Below, piece after piece: positions 8,382 through 17,337 of a stretch of 64,000 nt of DNA (position 1 is its first letter; every line of letters starts with the position of its first letter). Source of the stretch: Rhizobium lentis (lineage in GTDB: Bacteria > Pseudomonadota > Alphaproteobacteria > Rhizobiales > Rhizobiaceae). The translations under genes were made by a program, and so were the position numbers. The DNA lies in contig NZ_JACHBD010000002.1 of assembly GCF_014200175.1 (NCBI RefSeq), positions 310,001 through 374,000 of the forward strand, in the 5' to 3' direction. The notes under the pieces are model-generated. The model was not told where the DNA came from. It was given only the letters and a program-made list of their open reading frames with translations, and made no database searches.

Positions 8382-9584
8382 TCAGGCAGGGTTCTCCGCC
8401 GTCTTCCGACGGCCGGCGCGCACTCCCATGATCCCGACGCCCATCAACAGCAGGATCCCGGTCGCATAGATATCGGTCGTCAGGCCATAGCCGGCCGATT
8501 TCGCCAGGAAGCCGGCAAGGATCGCCGGCAGGCTGAAGGCGAGATAGCTCTGGACGTAGAAGGCGGCAAGCAGGCCGGCGCGCTCGTCCGCTTTGGCGAG
8601 CGGCATGATGGTGCCGATCGCGCCGAGGAAATTGGTGCCGAAACCGGCGCCGGTGAAGACAGTGCCGATCAGCAGCAGCGGTACATTGGCAAGATGCACG
8701 CCGGCGACAACAGTCAGGATGCCGAGCGTCTTGGCCGACACGCCGAAACCGAGATTGGCCGATGCCGTCTTGCTGCGCCTGAGATAGACGGCGATCGCGC
8801 CGCTCACCATCAGCGCGGTCACGACAGCCCCGCCCGTCAGCGGCGCGCGGCTGCCGGTCGTGCTGGCGACCAGCGACGGCACCAGCGAAAGATAGAAGCC
8901 GGCGAGTGTCCAGTTAGCGATATTGATCGGTGTCACCAGCGAGAGCGGCTGTTTGACCTGCGGGGGAACTGCGACCCTGGGGATCAACGAGCCGAGGGCG
9001 CCCGGCCGCCTGCCGCCGGTCTCGCGGGTCAGCCAGATGGCGGCTGCCAACAGCGTGAAGGCAAAAACCAGCAGCGCATAAACGAGATGCATCGGGAAAG
9101 GGCCATATTGGATCAGCGCGCTGGTGCCGACCGCGCCGACCGCCATGCCGCAAAGCGGTGCGATCGAATTGACGATCTGCCCCTTGGCCCGGTCGACATC
9201 GACGAGAGCGGCGCCGAGCGAGGCGCCGGCAATCCCGGTCGCAATCCCCTGCACGATCCGCGCTGCGATCAGCCAGCCGGGGCCGCTGGCGACGACGAAG
9301 AGGCCCATCGCTGCGATTTCCAGCACCAGGGCCAAAAAGATCACCGGCTTGCGGCCGAGATGGTCGGAGATCGAACCGGCAATCAACAGCGCAGCCAGCA
9401 GCGCGAAGGCGTAGACGGCAAAGACGACCGTGATCAGCACCGGCGAGAGTGCGAAGTTCTCCTGATAGATCCGATAGAGCGGCGTCGGCGCCGCCGAGGC
9501 GCCGAAAAAAGTGGCGAGCGTCAGCGCATGAAAGCCGACTGAGGGACGCGGCGCATTCTCTGTGGATTTGGCTGCTGCGACCAT
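8382..9584 (-). CDS. MFS transporter (drug/metabolite efflux type)
   Basis: 400-residue integral membrane protein with about 12 hydrophobic segments. The motif A-like loop GSISDHLGRKPVIF lies between TM2 and TM3, and RIVQGIATGIAGASLGAALVD forms TM4-5. This fits a proton-driven exporter or sugar/drug transporter of the major facilitator superfamily. ATG at 9584 begins MVAAAKSTENAP. It is divergent from a TetR regulator across a 23-base inverted repeat, the classical layout of a repressor-controlled efflux pump. Substrate unknown. Confidence 0.87.
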   Translation of the reverse strand: MVAAAKSTENAPRPSVGFHALTLATFFGASAAPTPLYRIYQENFALSPVLITVVFAVYAFALLAALLIAGSISDHLGRKPVIFLALVLEIAAMGLFVVASGPGWLIAARIVQGIATGIAGASLGAALVDVDRAKGQIVNSIAPLCGMAVGAVGTSALIQYGPFPMHLVYALLVFAFTLLAAAIWLTRETGGRRPGALGSLIPRVAVPPQVKQPLSLVTPINIANWTLAGFYLSLVPSLVASTTGSRAPLTGGAVVTALMVSGAIAVYLRRSKTASANLGFGVSAKTLGILTVVAGVHLANVPLLLIGTVFTGAGFGTNFLGAIGTIMPLAKADERAGLLAAFYVQSYLAFSLPAILAGFLAKSAGYGLTTDIYATGILLLMGVGIMGVRAGRRKTAENPA

Positions 9585-9599
9585 ATATAAGCCCTCTTA

Positions 9600-9622
9600 A
9601 AGCTAAGCCGTTGCGTTAGCTT
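9600..9622. promoter_or_regulatory. Inverted repeat, candidate TetR operator
   Basis: Arms AAGCTAA and TTAGCTT are separated by 9 bases in the divergent MFS-TetR region, 16 bases upstream of the MFS start codon. Position and symmetry fit a TetR-family site controlling the exporter. Confidence 0.6.
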
Positions 9623-9715
9623 CATGTAGGGCCGATGGATCGTAAAGGCAAATTATTTGCGTTTATGGGTCTGTCAAAGATTTTGAACCATAAGCGTCGG
9701 GAGTCGGGCGTAGGG

Positions 9716-10273
9716 ATGGCAGTGAAAGAAAATCTCCGGCCGGGCGGCAGAAGCGCCCGGGTTCAGGCCTCGGTGCACACAGCGGTCCGCGAACTGCTGG
9801 CCGAGATGAACCGCGCCGAGGTGACCATCCCGTCGATCGCCGCCAGGGCGGGTGTGACGCCCTCGACCATCTATCGCCGCTGGGGCGATCTGCAGGAGCT
9901 GCTTGCCGATGTCGCCGTCGAGCGGCTGCGGCCGGATATGCCGCCGGTCGATGCCGGCAGCGGCAAAGCCGATCTTGAAGCCTGGGCCGAGCAATATGCC
10001 GAGGAAATGGCCTCGGGGCCGGGCCGCGAGATGATCCGCGACGTGTTGGCGGCGCAGGCAGGGGTTAATGCCTGCAAATGCGCGGACTATACGCGTCAGC
10101 AGATCGTCGTCATCGCCGAGAGGGCAAAACGTCGTGGCGAAATTTTCCCCGACGTCGACAGTGTCATGGATCAGGTGGTGGCGCCAATCATGTACCGAAT
10201 CCTGTTCGCCGACGTGCCGGATACCGCGTATGTGCGCGATCTGGTTTCACGTGTCGTGCGCGCGAGCGACTAA
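9716..10273 (+). CDS. TetR/AcrR family transcriptional regulator
   Basis: 185-residue regulator. The N-terminal HTH reads VTIPSIAARAGVTPSTIYRRWGDLQELLADVA, a textbook TetR motif, followed by a helical ligand domain ending near VRDLVSRVVRA. Start at 9716 (MAVKENLRPGG) is preferred; the frame stays open to 9635 but has no better ribosome site. It is divergent from the MFS exporter it most likely represses. The effector is unknown. Confidence 0.88.
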   Translation: MAVKENLRPGGRSARVQASVHTAVRELLAEMNRAEVTIPSIAARAGVTPSTIYRRWGDLQELLADVAVERLRPDMPPVDAGSGKADLEAWAEQYAEEMASGPGREMIRDVLAAQAGVNACKCADYTRQQIVVIAERAKRRGEIFPDVDSVMDQVVAPIMYRILFADVPDTAYVRDLVSRVVRASD

Positions 10274-10281
10274 ATGGCCTT

Positions 10282-13200
10282 TTATTCCGCAGCCGCGCGC
10301 TTGAGCCCTGATATCTGGGTGATGTAGGCGCGCAGCGCTGCCGGCCGCACCGGCTTGTGCTGGACGGCGATATCGTGCCGCTCGGCCTCGCTGCGCACCT
10401 CCGGCGTGCGATCGGCGGTAACAAGCAACGCGGGGATATCGACGCCGAACTGCCCGCGCAGATGCAGGATCGCGGCAATGCCGGTGCCGTCGTCGAGATG
10501 ATAATCGGCGATGACGAGATCCGGCGGTCCGTCATGGCCCTCGCCTGCGATCACATCAGTTAGGCGATCCACCGCCGCCACCGCGCAGCCCCAGCCGCTG
10601 AGCAGCAACCGCATGCCTTCTAGGATTTTTGGCTCATTGTCGATGCAGAGCACCTTCAGCCCCTTGAGCGGCTGTGAGGGGCGGTCGCCCGGTGCGATGG
10701 CCGCGATGGCCTGGGCCGGGCGCGAGACGTCGAGCGGCATGGCGATGCGGAATTCCGTCCCCCTGCCATGTGTCGACTGCAGCTCGACCGAATGGTTGAG
10801 GACGCGGGCGATGCGGTCGACGATCGAAAGGCCGAGCCCGAGGCCGGAGGCGGTTTTCGCCCCTTCGTCCAGCCGCGCGAATTCCTTGAACACCGTGCGG
10901 AATTTCGACGGCGGAATACCGATGCCGGAATCGATCACCTGAATGATCACCTGATTGCCGCGCCGCCGGGCCCCGACCAATACCTTGCCGGTGATCGTAT
11001 ATTTGATGGCGTTGGAAACGAGGTTCTGCACGAGCCGGCGCAGCAGGTTGGGGTCGGAGCGCACCCTGAGCGACGTCGGCATCACCACCAGCTTCAGCTG
11101 TTTTTCCCGGGCGATCGGCGCAAAATCGGTCTCGATCCGCTCCAAGAGATCAGAGAGGGCGACGGAGGCGAGCCGCGGCCGCATGGCGCCGGTATCGAGT
11201 CTGGAGATGTCGAGCACCGCGCCGAGAATGGTTTCGACCGATTCCAGCGCCGAATCGATGTTGCGCACGATCGGGCTGTTGTCGGATTGCGCCATGCGTT
11301 CGACCAATGCCGAGGAATAAAGCCTGGCGGCGTTGAGCGGCTGCAGGATGTCGTGGCCGGCGGCGGCGAAAAAGCGGGTCTTGCCGATATTCGCCTCGTC
11401 GGCGGCGGCTCGCGCTTCGGCGAGTTCGCGGTTGACGCGGGTCAACTCGGCCGTGCGCTCGGCGACCCGCTGCTCCAGCGTCTCGTTCGCCTGCTTCAGC
11501 GCCTGGTCGGCACTGACGCGCTGGGTGATGTCGGTGAAGGTGGCGACGATGCCCTTGTCGGGCATGGCGTTGGAGCGCACCTCGATGATCCGCTCGCCGC
11601 CGCCGAGCACCAGCGAGAACGGCTTGTCGAGCGTCAGGAAATGCCGCACCGTCTGCTGTTGATCGCGGGACGCGATGTCGCCGCGCTGGCTGAGAATGGT
11701 GACGATGTCGGCCAGGGGAAAACCGACCTGGCCGGCATTTTCCGGCAGGTCGAGCAATTGCCGGAAGCGCCGGTTCCAGATGGTCAGCCGATTGGAACTG
11801 TCGAACACGGCGATGCCCTGGTCCATCTGCGACAGCGCGGTCTGCAACATGTCCTGGTTATACTGCAGTGCCTCGCTCGCCTGGTCGAGCAGCCAGGCGG
11901 TGTCGGACGAGGCATCCTCGATCTTCTGCAGGATCAGCGACAGCACCAGGCGGGCCGAGGACGAGCCGATGGCGCTGCCGAGCAACTGTTCGCTGAAATG
12001 GATCAGCGCCATGTCGGCCGGCTGTTCGTCCTCCAGCTTGCGGCCGGAGCTCTGCTCATAGGTCGTCAGCGACCGCTGCATGCGCTCTTCGCCGAGATAG
12101 CGCGAGATCGCCGCCTTGAGGTCGCCGACGCTGATGCGGGTCTTCCAGCCGCGCGTGGCAAATTGCGAGCGCGAATGCCGCTTGACGAAGATGCCGGCCT
12201 GGATGCGTTCCAGCGGCCTGGCGTTGCGGGTGAGCGAGCCGACGATGACGAAGGCGGTGTTGACGAGCAGGCTCATCACGGTCGCATTGACCAGCGGATC
12301 GGCGTCGGGCGCCGTAAAAACCGTCGCGCCGGGGAAGATGAAGCCGAGCACGGCGCTTGCCACATAGGAATAATCGGGGCCGCCGAGCGACGGCAGGAAC
12401 AGCAGGTAGATCCAGATAACGGAGCCGGACGTCAGCCCGAGGATGGCGCCGCGCGCATTCGCCCGCCGCCAGATCAGCCCGACGAACAGGGCTGGGGCAA
12501 TCTGTGCGATCGCCGCGAAGGAAAGAAGGCCGATCGAGGCGAGGCCGGCGGTACTGTCGGTCGAGCGGTAATAGGCATAGCCGAACAGCAGCACGGCGAA
12601 GATGGCGCTGCGGCGGATGTTGAGCAGCGTCTTGGCGAAATCGTCGCGCTGGCTGGCGCGGCCGGCGAGTTTGCGCCTGAGGAAGATCGGCATGATGATG
12701 TCGTTCGACACCATGATCGACAGCGCCACCGAATCGACGATGACCATCGCCGTTGCGGCAGAAAAGCCGCCGATGAAGGTGATCAGCGTGATGACAGGCA
12801 TCTCGCCGGCAAGCGGCAGCGACAGCATGTAGAAGTCTGCGTTGCCGGCGCCGCCGAAGGTCAGCAGTCCGCCGATCGCCACCGGCAGCACGAAGAGATT
12901 GATCGCGATGAGGTAGAAGGGGAACAGGAAGCCGGCGAGTTTCAGCTGTTTTGCCGTTCGGTTTTCCACGACCGTCACGTGAAATTGCCGCGGCAGCATG
13001 ATGATCGCGAAGGCCGACAGCAGGATCAACGTGAGCCAGCGGCTGATCGGCGTATGATAATTCAGGGCCGACATGACAAGGTCATTGCTGACGGTTTTCT
13101 GCCAGAGATCGCTCGGTCCATCGAAAAGAAACCAGATGACGCAGACGCCCGCCGTCAGGAAGGCGACGAGCTTGACCACCGATTCCATCGAGACGGCCAG

Positions 13201-13785
13201 AATAAGGCCGTCCTGGTGTTCCGTCGCATCCGTATGTCGCGTGCCGAACATGATGGCGAAGCAGGCAAGCACCAGCGTCGCGGCGAGCGGCAGGTCGAGG
13301 AAGTAGAGATTGCCGCTGCCGATGCCGTAATCGGACGGATTGACCATGGCGCTGACGGTGCTGGAGATCGCTTTCAGCTGCAGCGCTATATAGGGAATGG
13401 TGCCGATCAGCGAGATCAGCGCGACGATCGTCGCGACCGTCGGGTTCTTGCCGTAGCGTGCGGCGACGAAATCGGCGACCGAGGTTAGCTTCTCCGCCTT
13501 GGCGAGCTCGATGATGCGGCGAAGCAGCGGCATGCCGAGCGTGAAGACCAGGATCGGGCCGATATAGATGCCGGCAAATTCCAGGCCGCGCTGGGCGGCA
13601 AGCCCGACGCTGCCGAAATAGGTCCAGGAGGTGCAGTAGATCGCCAGGCTCAGCGCATAGACCACCGGCCATCCGCCTTCCAGGGCGCCCGGGCCGCGCT
13701 TCTTGCGGTCGCCATAGCTTGCCACGGCAAACAGCAGCAGCAGATAGCCGAAGGCAGACGCGAATATAATCCAGCCTGGAAGCAT
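10282..13785 (-). CDS. Hybrid sensor histidine kinase with N-terminal sodium:solute-symporter domain (CbrA-like)
   Basis: 1167 residues. Roughly residues 1-500 form an SLC5/SSF transporter-like membrane domain with about 13 hydrophobic segments (CTSWTYFGSVGLAA, FIGGFSAATAMVIVDSVALS). Then come a linker, a PAS domain (ALSQMDQGIAVFDSSNRL), a coiled coil (ANETLEQRVAERTAELTRVN), a HisKA domain with phospho-acceptor AGHDILQPLNAARL, an HATPase with NLVSNAIKYT and GLGLGLSIVDR boxes, and a receiver with DNEP acidic cluster and phosphorylatable Asp in VIADYHLDDG. The architecture matches CbrA-type kinases, which couple transport or sensing of a nutrient to gene control. No separate response regulator lies next to it. 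The ligand is unknown. Confidence 0.92.
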   Translation of the reverse strand: MLPGWIIFASAFGYLLLLFAVASYGDRKKRGPGALEGGWPVVYALSLAIYCTSWTYFGSVGLAAQRGLEFAGIYIGPILVFTLGMPLLRRIIELAKAEKLTSVADFVAARYGKNPTVATIVALISLIGTIPYIALQLKAISSTVSAMVNPSDYGIGSGNLYFLDLPLAATLVLACFAIMFGTRHTDATEHQDGLILAVSMESVVKLVAFLTAGVCVIWFLFDGPSDLWQKTVSNDLVMSALNYHTPISRWLTLILLSAFAIIMLPRQFHVTVVENRTAKQLKLAGFLFPFYLIAINLFVLPVAIGGLLTFGGAGNADFYMLSLPLAGEMPVITLITFIGGFSAATAMVIVDSVALSIMVSNDIIMPIFLRRKLAGRASQRDDFAKTLLNIRRSAIFAVLLFGYAYYRSTDSTAGLASIGLLSFAAIAQIAPALFVGLIWRRANARGAILGLTSGSVIWIYLLFLPSLGGPDYSYVASAVLGFIFPGATVFTAPDADPLVNATVMSLLVNTAFVIVGSLTRNARPLERIQAGIFVKRHSRSQFATRGWKTRISVGDLKAAISRYLGEERMQRSLTTYEQSSGRKLEDEQPADMALIHFSEQLLGSAIGSSSARLVLSLILQKIEDASSDTAWLLDQASEALQYNQDMLQTALSQMDQGIAVFDSSNRLTIWNRRFRQLLDLPENAGQVGFPLADIVTILSQRGDIASRDQQQTVRHFLTLDKPFSLVLGGGERIIEVRSNAMPDKGIVATFTDITQRVSADQALKQANETLEQRVAERTAELTRVNRELAEARAAADEANIGKTRFFAAAGHDILQPLNAARLYSSALVERMAQSDNSPIVRNIDSALESVETILGAVLDISRLDTGAMRPRLASVALSDLLERIETDFAPIAREKQLKLVVMPTSLRVRSDPNLLRRLVQNLVSNAIKYTITGKVLVGARRRGNQVIIQVIDSGIGIPPSKFRTVFKEFARLDEGAKTASGLGLGLSIVDRIARVLNHSVELQSTHGRGTEFRIAMPLDVSRPAQAIAAIAPGDRPSQPLKGLKVLCIDNEPKILEGMRLLLSGWGCAVAAVDRLTDVIAGEGHDGPPDLVIADYHLDDGTGIAAILHLRGQFGVDIPALLVTADRTPEVRSEAERHDIAVQHKPVRPAALRAYITQISGLKRAAAE

Positions 13786-13835
13786 TGACCCTCCGCCGGC
13801 GGAAAGCCCGCCGGGACCTCCCGCAACCCTTTCAG

Positions 13836-13888
13836 CTTAAGTCATTTCAGAGGCGTTGAAAATTCCCGCGCATCTAGGCCTTAAGTCA
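13836..13888. promoter_or_regulatory. Direct repeat CTTAAGTCA x2 in the kinase-mscL intergenic region
   Basis: CTTAAGTCA occurs at 13836-13844 and 13880-13888, four helical turns apart, in the divergent promoter region of the hybrid kinase and mscL. It may be a regulator site; no family is assigned. Confidence 0.3.
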
Positions 13889-14005
13889 AAGACCGCCGGG
13901 GGTATTGCCAAATAATTGCGATTGCCGATTGATTATCGCAAGGAAGATGTAGCTAATGAAATCCATCGCATACTCTCTGAAATGGATCGAAGGGAGACGG
14001 ATCCG

Positions 14006-14443
14006 ATGCTCAACGAATTCAAGGCCTTTATCGCCCGCGGCAATGTCATGGATCTTGCAGTCGGCGTCATCATCGGCGGCGCCTTCGGCGGCATCGTCAA
14101 ATCTCTGGTCGACGACCTGATCATGCCGATCGTCGGCGCCATTTTCGGCGGCTTCGATTTTTCCAATTACTTCCTGCCACTGTCCTCGGCCGTCAACGCG
14201 CCGACGCTTGCCGCCGCCCGCGCACAAGGCGCGGTCTTTGCCTATGGCAGCTTCCTCACCGTGCTCATCAACTTCCTGATCCTTGCCTGGATCATCTTCC
14301 TGATGGTCAAGGGCGTCAATTATCTGCGCATGCAGGTCGAGCGCCAGGAAAAGGCCGCACCGGAAGAGCTGCCCCCACCGCCGGCGGATGTTCAACTGCT
14401 GACGGAGATCCGCGATCTCCTTGCCAAGCGCCCGACGGCCTGA
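14006..14443 (+). CDS. mscL: Large-conductance mechanosensitive channel MscL
   Basis: 145-residue inner-membrane channel that opens under membrane tension to release solutes on osmotic downshock. The N-terminal amphipathic helix [20 protein letters not shown] leads into TM1 ([19 protein letters not shown], the conserved gate). TM2 ([21 protein letters not shown]) is followed by a charged cytoplasmic helix. Start at 14006 follows AGGGAGACGGATCCG and gives the exact family N-terminus; the open frame extends 30 codons upstream but is not conserved in style. Confidence 0.96.
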   Translation: MLNEFKAFIARGNVMDLAVGVIIGGAFGGIVKSLVDDLIMPIVGAIFGGFDFSNYFLPLSSAVNAPTLAAARAQGAVFAYGSFLTVLINFLILAWIIFLMVKGVNYLRMQVERQEKAAPEELPPPPADVQLLTEIRDLLAKRPTA

Positions 14444-14789
14444 TCGAGGCCGGAGTCGGCGGCTCCGCGCGGCGTACTGAGCCACGCCGCGGTGGACTCC
14501 GCAATGGCTCCGTCCACCCCACTTTCCGTCATGCTCGGGCTTGACCCGAGCATCCACACCGCGTCCACCACCAGCCAGCGCACGGTCCTCGGGTCAAGCC
14601 CGAGGACGACGGAGGGTGGGTAGGTTTTCCAGTCAAACTCGCCAACGGTGGGCTGGGGTAGGCCGCATTGGAGCGCCTCACCACATCGGCCCAGCCCGGC
14701 CATTCATCACGAAAATCGATATGCCATCACTCGATATCATGGGATTTGCCGGCATAAATCTTTTATGAAGGCGCAAACCGGAGATCTGC
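14444..14789. other. Intergenic region between mscL and aminotransferase
   Basis: No gene seen. It holds the double-palindrome element at 14526-14612 and an AT-richer stretch (14700-14780) that probably carries the aminotransferase promoter. Confidence 0.5.
14526..14612. repeat. RIME-like double-palindrome element
   Basis: Two palindromes, ATGCTCGGG/CCCGAGCAT (14531-14553, centre CTTGA) and GTCCTCGGG/CCCGAGGAC (14585-14607, centre TCAAG), are about 30 bases apart and bordered by CCGTC and GACGG. This two-palindrome layout of about 100 bases matches the published description of Rhizobium-specific intergenic mosaic elements. Confidence 0.65.
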
Positions 14790-15956
14790 ATGTCGATCAT
14801 GAACAGCCTCAGCCCGCGCGCCTTGGCGGCGCCCGAAAGCGGGATCGTCGAAGTCGTCAATTATGCCCGCGGCCGGCAAGGCCTGCTGCCGCTCTGGGTG
14901 GGTGAAGGTGATCTGCCGACGCCCGATTTCATCAGCCAGGCGGCAATGGAGGCGCTTGCTTCAGGCGAAACCTTCTACACCTGGCAGCGCGGCATTCCCG
15001 AGCTTCGCCGGGCGCTGTCGGATTATTATTTCAGGCAGTTTTCCGTACGCCTGCCGGTCGAGCATTTTTATGTCACCGGCTCCGGCATGCAGGCGATTCA
15101 GATCTCCGTGCAGGCGCTGACCTCGCCCGGCGACGAGTTCGTCTATCTCACCCCGGCCTGGCCGAATATCGCTGCCGCGCTCGAAATAGCCGGTGCGCGC
15201 GCCGTCGGCGTCGAACTGCAGTTCGAAGGCGGCAGATGGGGGCTCGATCTCGACCGCATCGAAGCCGCGATCACGCCAAGGACCCGGGGTCTGTTCATCA
15301 ATACGCCGTCGAATCCGACCGGCTGGACCGCAACCAGAAAAGACCTCGGCGAAATCCTCGCCCTTGCCCGCAAACATGATCTCTGGATCATGGCGGATGA
15401 AATCTACGCGCTCTATCACTTTGCCGGCGGCCGCGCGCCCTCCTTCCTCGACATCATGGAAGAGGGCGACAAGATCATCTTCGTCAATTCCTTCTCGAAG
15501 AACTGGTCGATGACCGGCTGGCGCGTCGGCTGGATCGTCGCTCCACCCGAGATGGGACAGGTGCTCGAAAACCTCATCCAATATTCGACGTCGGGTGTGG
15601 CGCAGTTCATGCAGAAGGGCGCCGTCGCGGCGCTCGATCAAGGCGACGATTTCGTGCGCGCCAACATCGCCAGGGCCGCCCGTTCCCGCGACATCCTCTG
15701 CGATGCGCTGATTGCCACCAACCGCGTCGAGACGCTGAAGCCGGACGGCGCACTCTATGCTTTCCTGAAGATCGACGGGGTTACCGACAGCCGCAGGGCC
15801 GCGATCGACATCGTCGACAAGACGGGCGTCGGTCTCGCCCCCGGAACCGCTTTCGGCGCCGGCGGCGAACTGTTCCTGCGCGCCTGTTTCCTGCGCGACC
15901 CCGGCCAGATAGCGGTCGCTGCCGAGCGTCTCTGCGATTATATCGTCAAACTCTGA
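14790..15956 (+). CDS. Class I/II pyridoxal-phosphate aminotransferase
   Basis: 388 residues of fold type I aminotransferase (AAT_I). Recognisable blocks are TPAWPNIAAALEIAG, FINTPSNPTGW (substrate loop), WIMADEIYA, and the Schiff-base lysine region VNSFSKNWSMTGWRVGW (Lys at about residue 236). The C-terminal LRACFL supplies the substrate carboxylate arginine. The family transfers amino groups between amino acids and 2-oxo acids; specificity (aspartate, aromatic or other) is not determined from the sequence. Start ATG at 14790 follows CCGGAGATCTGC. Confidence 0.9.
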   Translation: MSIMNSLSPRALAAPESGIVEVVNYARGRQGLLPLWVGEGDLPTPDFISQAAMEALASGETFYTWQRGIPELRRALSDYYFRQFSVRLPVEHFYVTGSGMQAIQISVQALTSPGDEFVYLTPAWPNIAAALEIAGARAVGVELQFEGGRWGLDLDRIEAAITPRTRGLFINTPSNPTGWTATRKDLGEILALARKHDLWIMADEIYALYHFAGGRAPSFLDIMEEGDKIIFVNSFSKNWSMTGWRVGWIVAPPEMGQVLENLIQYSTSGVAQFMQKGAVAALDQGDDFVRANIARAARSRDILCDALIATNRVETLKPDGALYAFLKIDGVTDSRRAAIDIVDKTGVGLAPGTAFGAGGELFLRACFLRDPGQIAVAAERLCDYIVKL

Positions 15957-16127
15957 GAGGGCCGGCGAAAGCGCGCGCCGGGCCGATTTTGCGCCGGAAC
16001 GGCCGGATCGCTAAAACTTGAGCAAAGCTCGAAATCGGCCTCTAACCACGACTCCAAACATAAGCGTTGAAAGGGTCCCGAACGGCCCTGCGATAAGAAA
16101 ATTGGAAAGAAAAACCGGCGCCTGATG

Positions 16128-16156
16128 CCCCTGCTTCTAAAAAGCGAAAGCAGGGG
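16128..16156 (+). promoter_or_regulatory. Hairpin overlapping the galE-like ribosome site
   Basis: Perfect 9-base arms CCCCTGCTT and AAGCAGGGG with an 11-base loop end 8 bases before the start codon. The right arm contains the only G-rich ribosome-binding stretch, so the structure could hide it. Confidence 0.5.
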
Positions 16157-16164
16157 TTTGGGAC

Positions 16165-17199
16165 ATGGCGGTTTTGGTGACGGGCGGGGCCGGTTACATC
16201 GGCAGTCACATGGTTTGGGCGCTCATCGATGCGGGCGAGGATGTGGTGGTGCTCGACCGCCTCTCCACCGGCTTTCGCTGGGCCGTGGCGCCGGCGGCGC
16301 GTTTCTACCTCGGCGACATTGCCGATCCCGACATCTTGAAGAAGATCTTCATCGAAAATGACATCGAGGCGATCATCCATTTCGCCGGCTCCGCCGTCGT
16401 CCCGGTCTCGGTCGCCGATCCGCTTTCCTATTACGACAACAACTCCGGCAAGACCCGGGCGCTTCTCTCCGCCGCGATCGGGGCCGGCATCCGCAATTTC
16501 GTCTTCTCGTCGACGGCGGCCGTCTACGGTCCACAGCAGAACGACCTGCCGGTGAAGGAGAATGCCTCCCTCAATCCGGAAAATCCTTACGGTCAGTCGA
16601 AGCTGATGACCGAATTCATGCTGCGCGATGCCGCCGCCGCCTATGATTTCAACTATGTCGCGCTCCGCTATTTCAACGTCGCCGGCGCCGACCCCGATCA
16701 CCGCACCGGCCAGTCGACCGCAGGCGCCACGCATCTGATCAAGGTCGCCTGCGAGGCAGCACTCGGCAAACGCGACAGCGTCCATGTCTATGGCATCGAC
16801 TACCCCACCCATGACGGCACCGGCGTGCGCGACTACATCCATGTCACCGATCTTGCCGATGCCCATCTGAAAGCGCTGCATCATCTGCGCAGGGACAAAG
16901 GCTCGCTGGTTGCCAATTGCGGTTATGGCAGCGGCTATTCGGTGCTCGACGTCTTGAACATGGTCACCCGCCTGCACGGACATTCCTTCAAGATCCATAT
17001 GGCGCCGCGCCGTCCCGGCGATTCGGCAAGCGTCGTCGCCGATGCTTCGCTCGCCCGCCAGGTGCTCGACTGGAAACCCCGCCACGATTCGCTGGAAATC
17101 ATCGTCCAGAGCTCGCTCGATTGGGAGCTCTTCCTGTCGAACAGAAATGTCGACGACCTGCACAGCATCCATCGGGCGCTTGCTGCCGCATCCTTCTGA
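16165..17199 (+). CDS. UDP-glucose 4-epimerase (GalE-type, extended SDR)
   Basis: 344 residues. The NAD-binding TGGAGYIGSH is at the N-terminus, the catalytic triad is seen in FSSTAAVYG and NPYGQSK (YxxxK), and later blocks RYFNVAGADPD and HDGTGVRDYIHVTDLADAH are diagnostic for GalE. The family interconverts UDP-glucose and UDP-galactose, feeding galactose into exopolysaccharide and LPS. It stands apart from exo genes here, so it is probably a second epimerase rather than exoB. A hairpin overlaps the ribosome site just upstream. Confidence 0.92.
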   Translation: MAVLVTGGAGYIGSHMVWALIDAGEDVVVLDRLSTGFRWAVAPAARFYLGDIADPDILKKIFIENDIEAIIHFAGSAVVPVSVADPLSYYDNNSGKTRALLSAAIGAGIRNFVFSSTAAVYGPQQNDLPVKENASLNPENPYGQSKLMTEFMLRDAAAAYDFNYVALRYFNVAGADPDHRTGQSTAGATHLIKVACEAALGKRDSVHVYGIDYPTHDGTGVRDYIHVTDLADAHLKALHHLRRDKGSLVANCGYGSGYSVLDVLNMVTRLHGHSFKIHMAPRRPGDSASVVADASLARQVLDWKPRHDSLEIIVQSSLDWELFLSNRNVDDLHSIHRALAAASF

Positions 17200-17281
17200 A
17201 CGGTGCTCGACGGCAGCCTGTTCACAGGCTTGCCGGAAATGCTCTGGAGCGATGCCGCATCGTCGTCTATTCATGGTTTCA

Positions 17282-17318
17282 AGCCTTTCCTGGGCAGAAT
17301 GTCTGACCAGGAAAGGCT
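17282..17318 (+). promoter_or_regulatory. Long hairpin directly before the hydrolase ribosome site
   Basis: Twelve-base arms AGCCTTTCCTGG and CCAGGAAAGGCT, extended inside by CAGA/TCTG after one G-A mismatch, with an ATG loop. It ends 8 bases before the CGGAGG ribosome site. No T-run follows, so a translational or processing role is as likely as termination of the galE-like transcript. Confidence 0.55.
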
Positions 17319-17337
17319 GGAACAGCGGAGGTGAACC

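Noticed and set aside
10768..13488. Very long open frame (about 900 codons) on the plus strand opposite the hybrid kinase
   Set aside because: It is a GC-rich antisense shadow: low-complexity Arg, Asp, Glu and His composition, no domain, while the minus strand encodes a full multidomain kinase.
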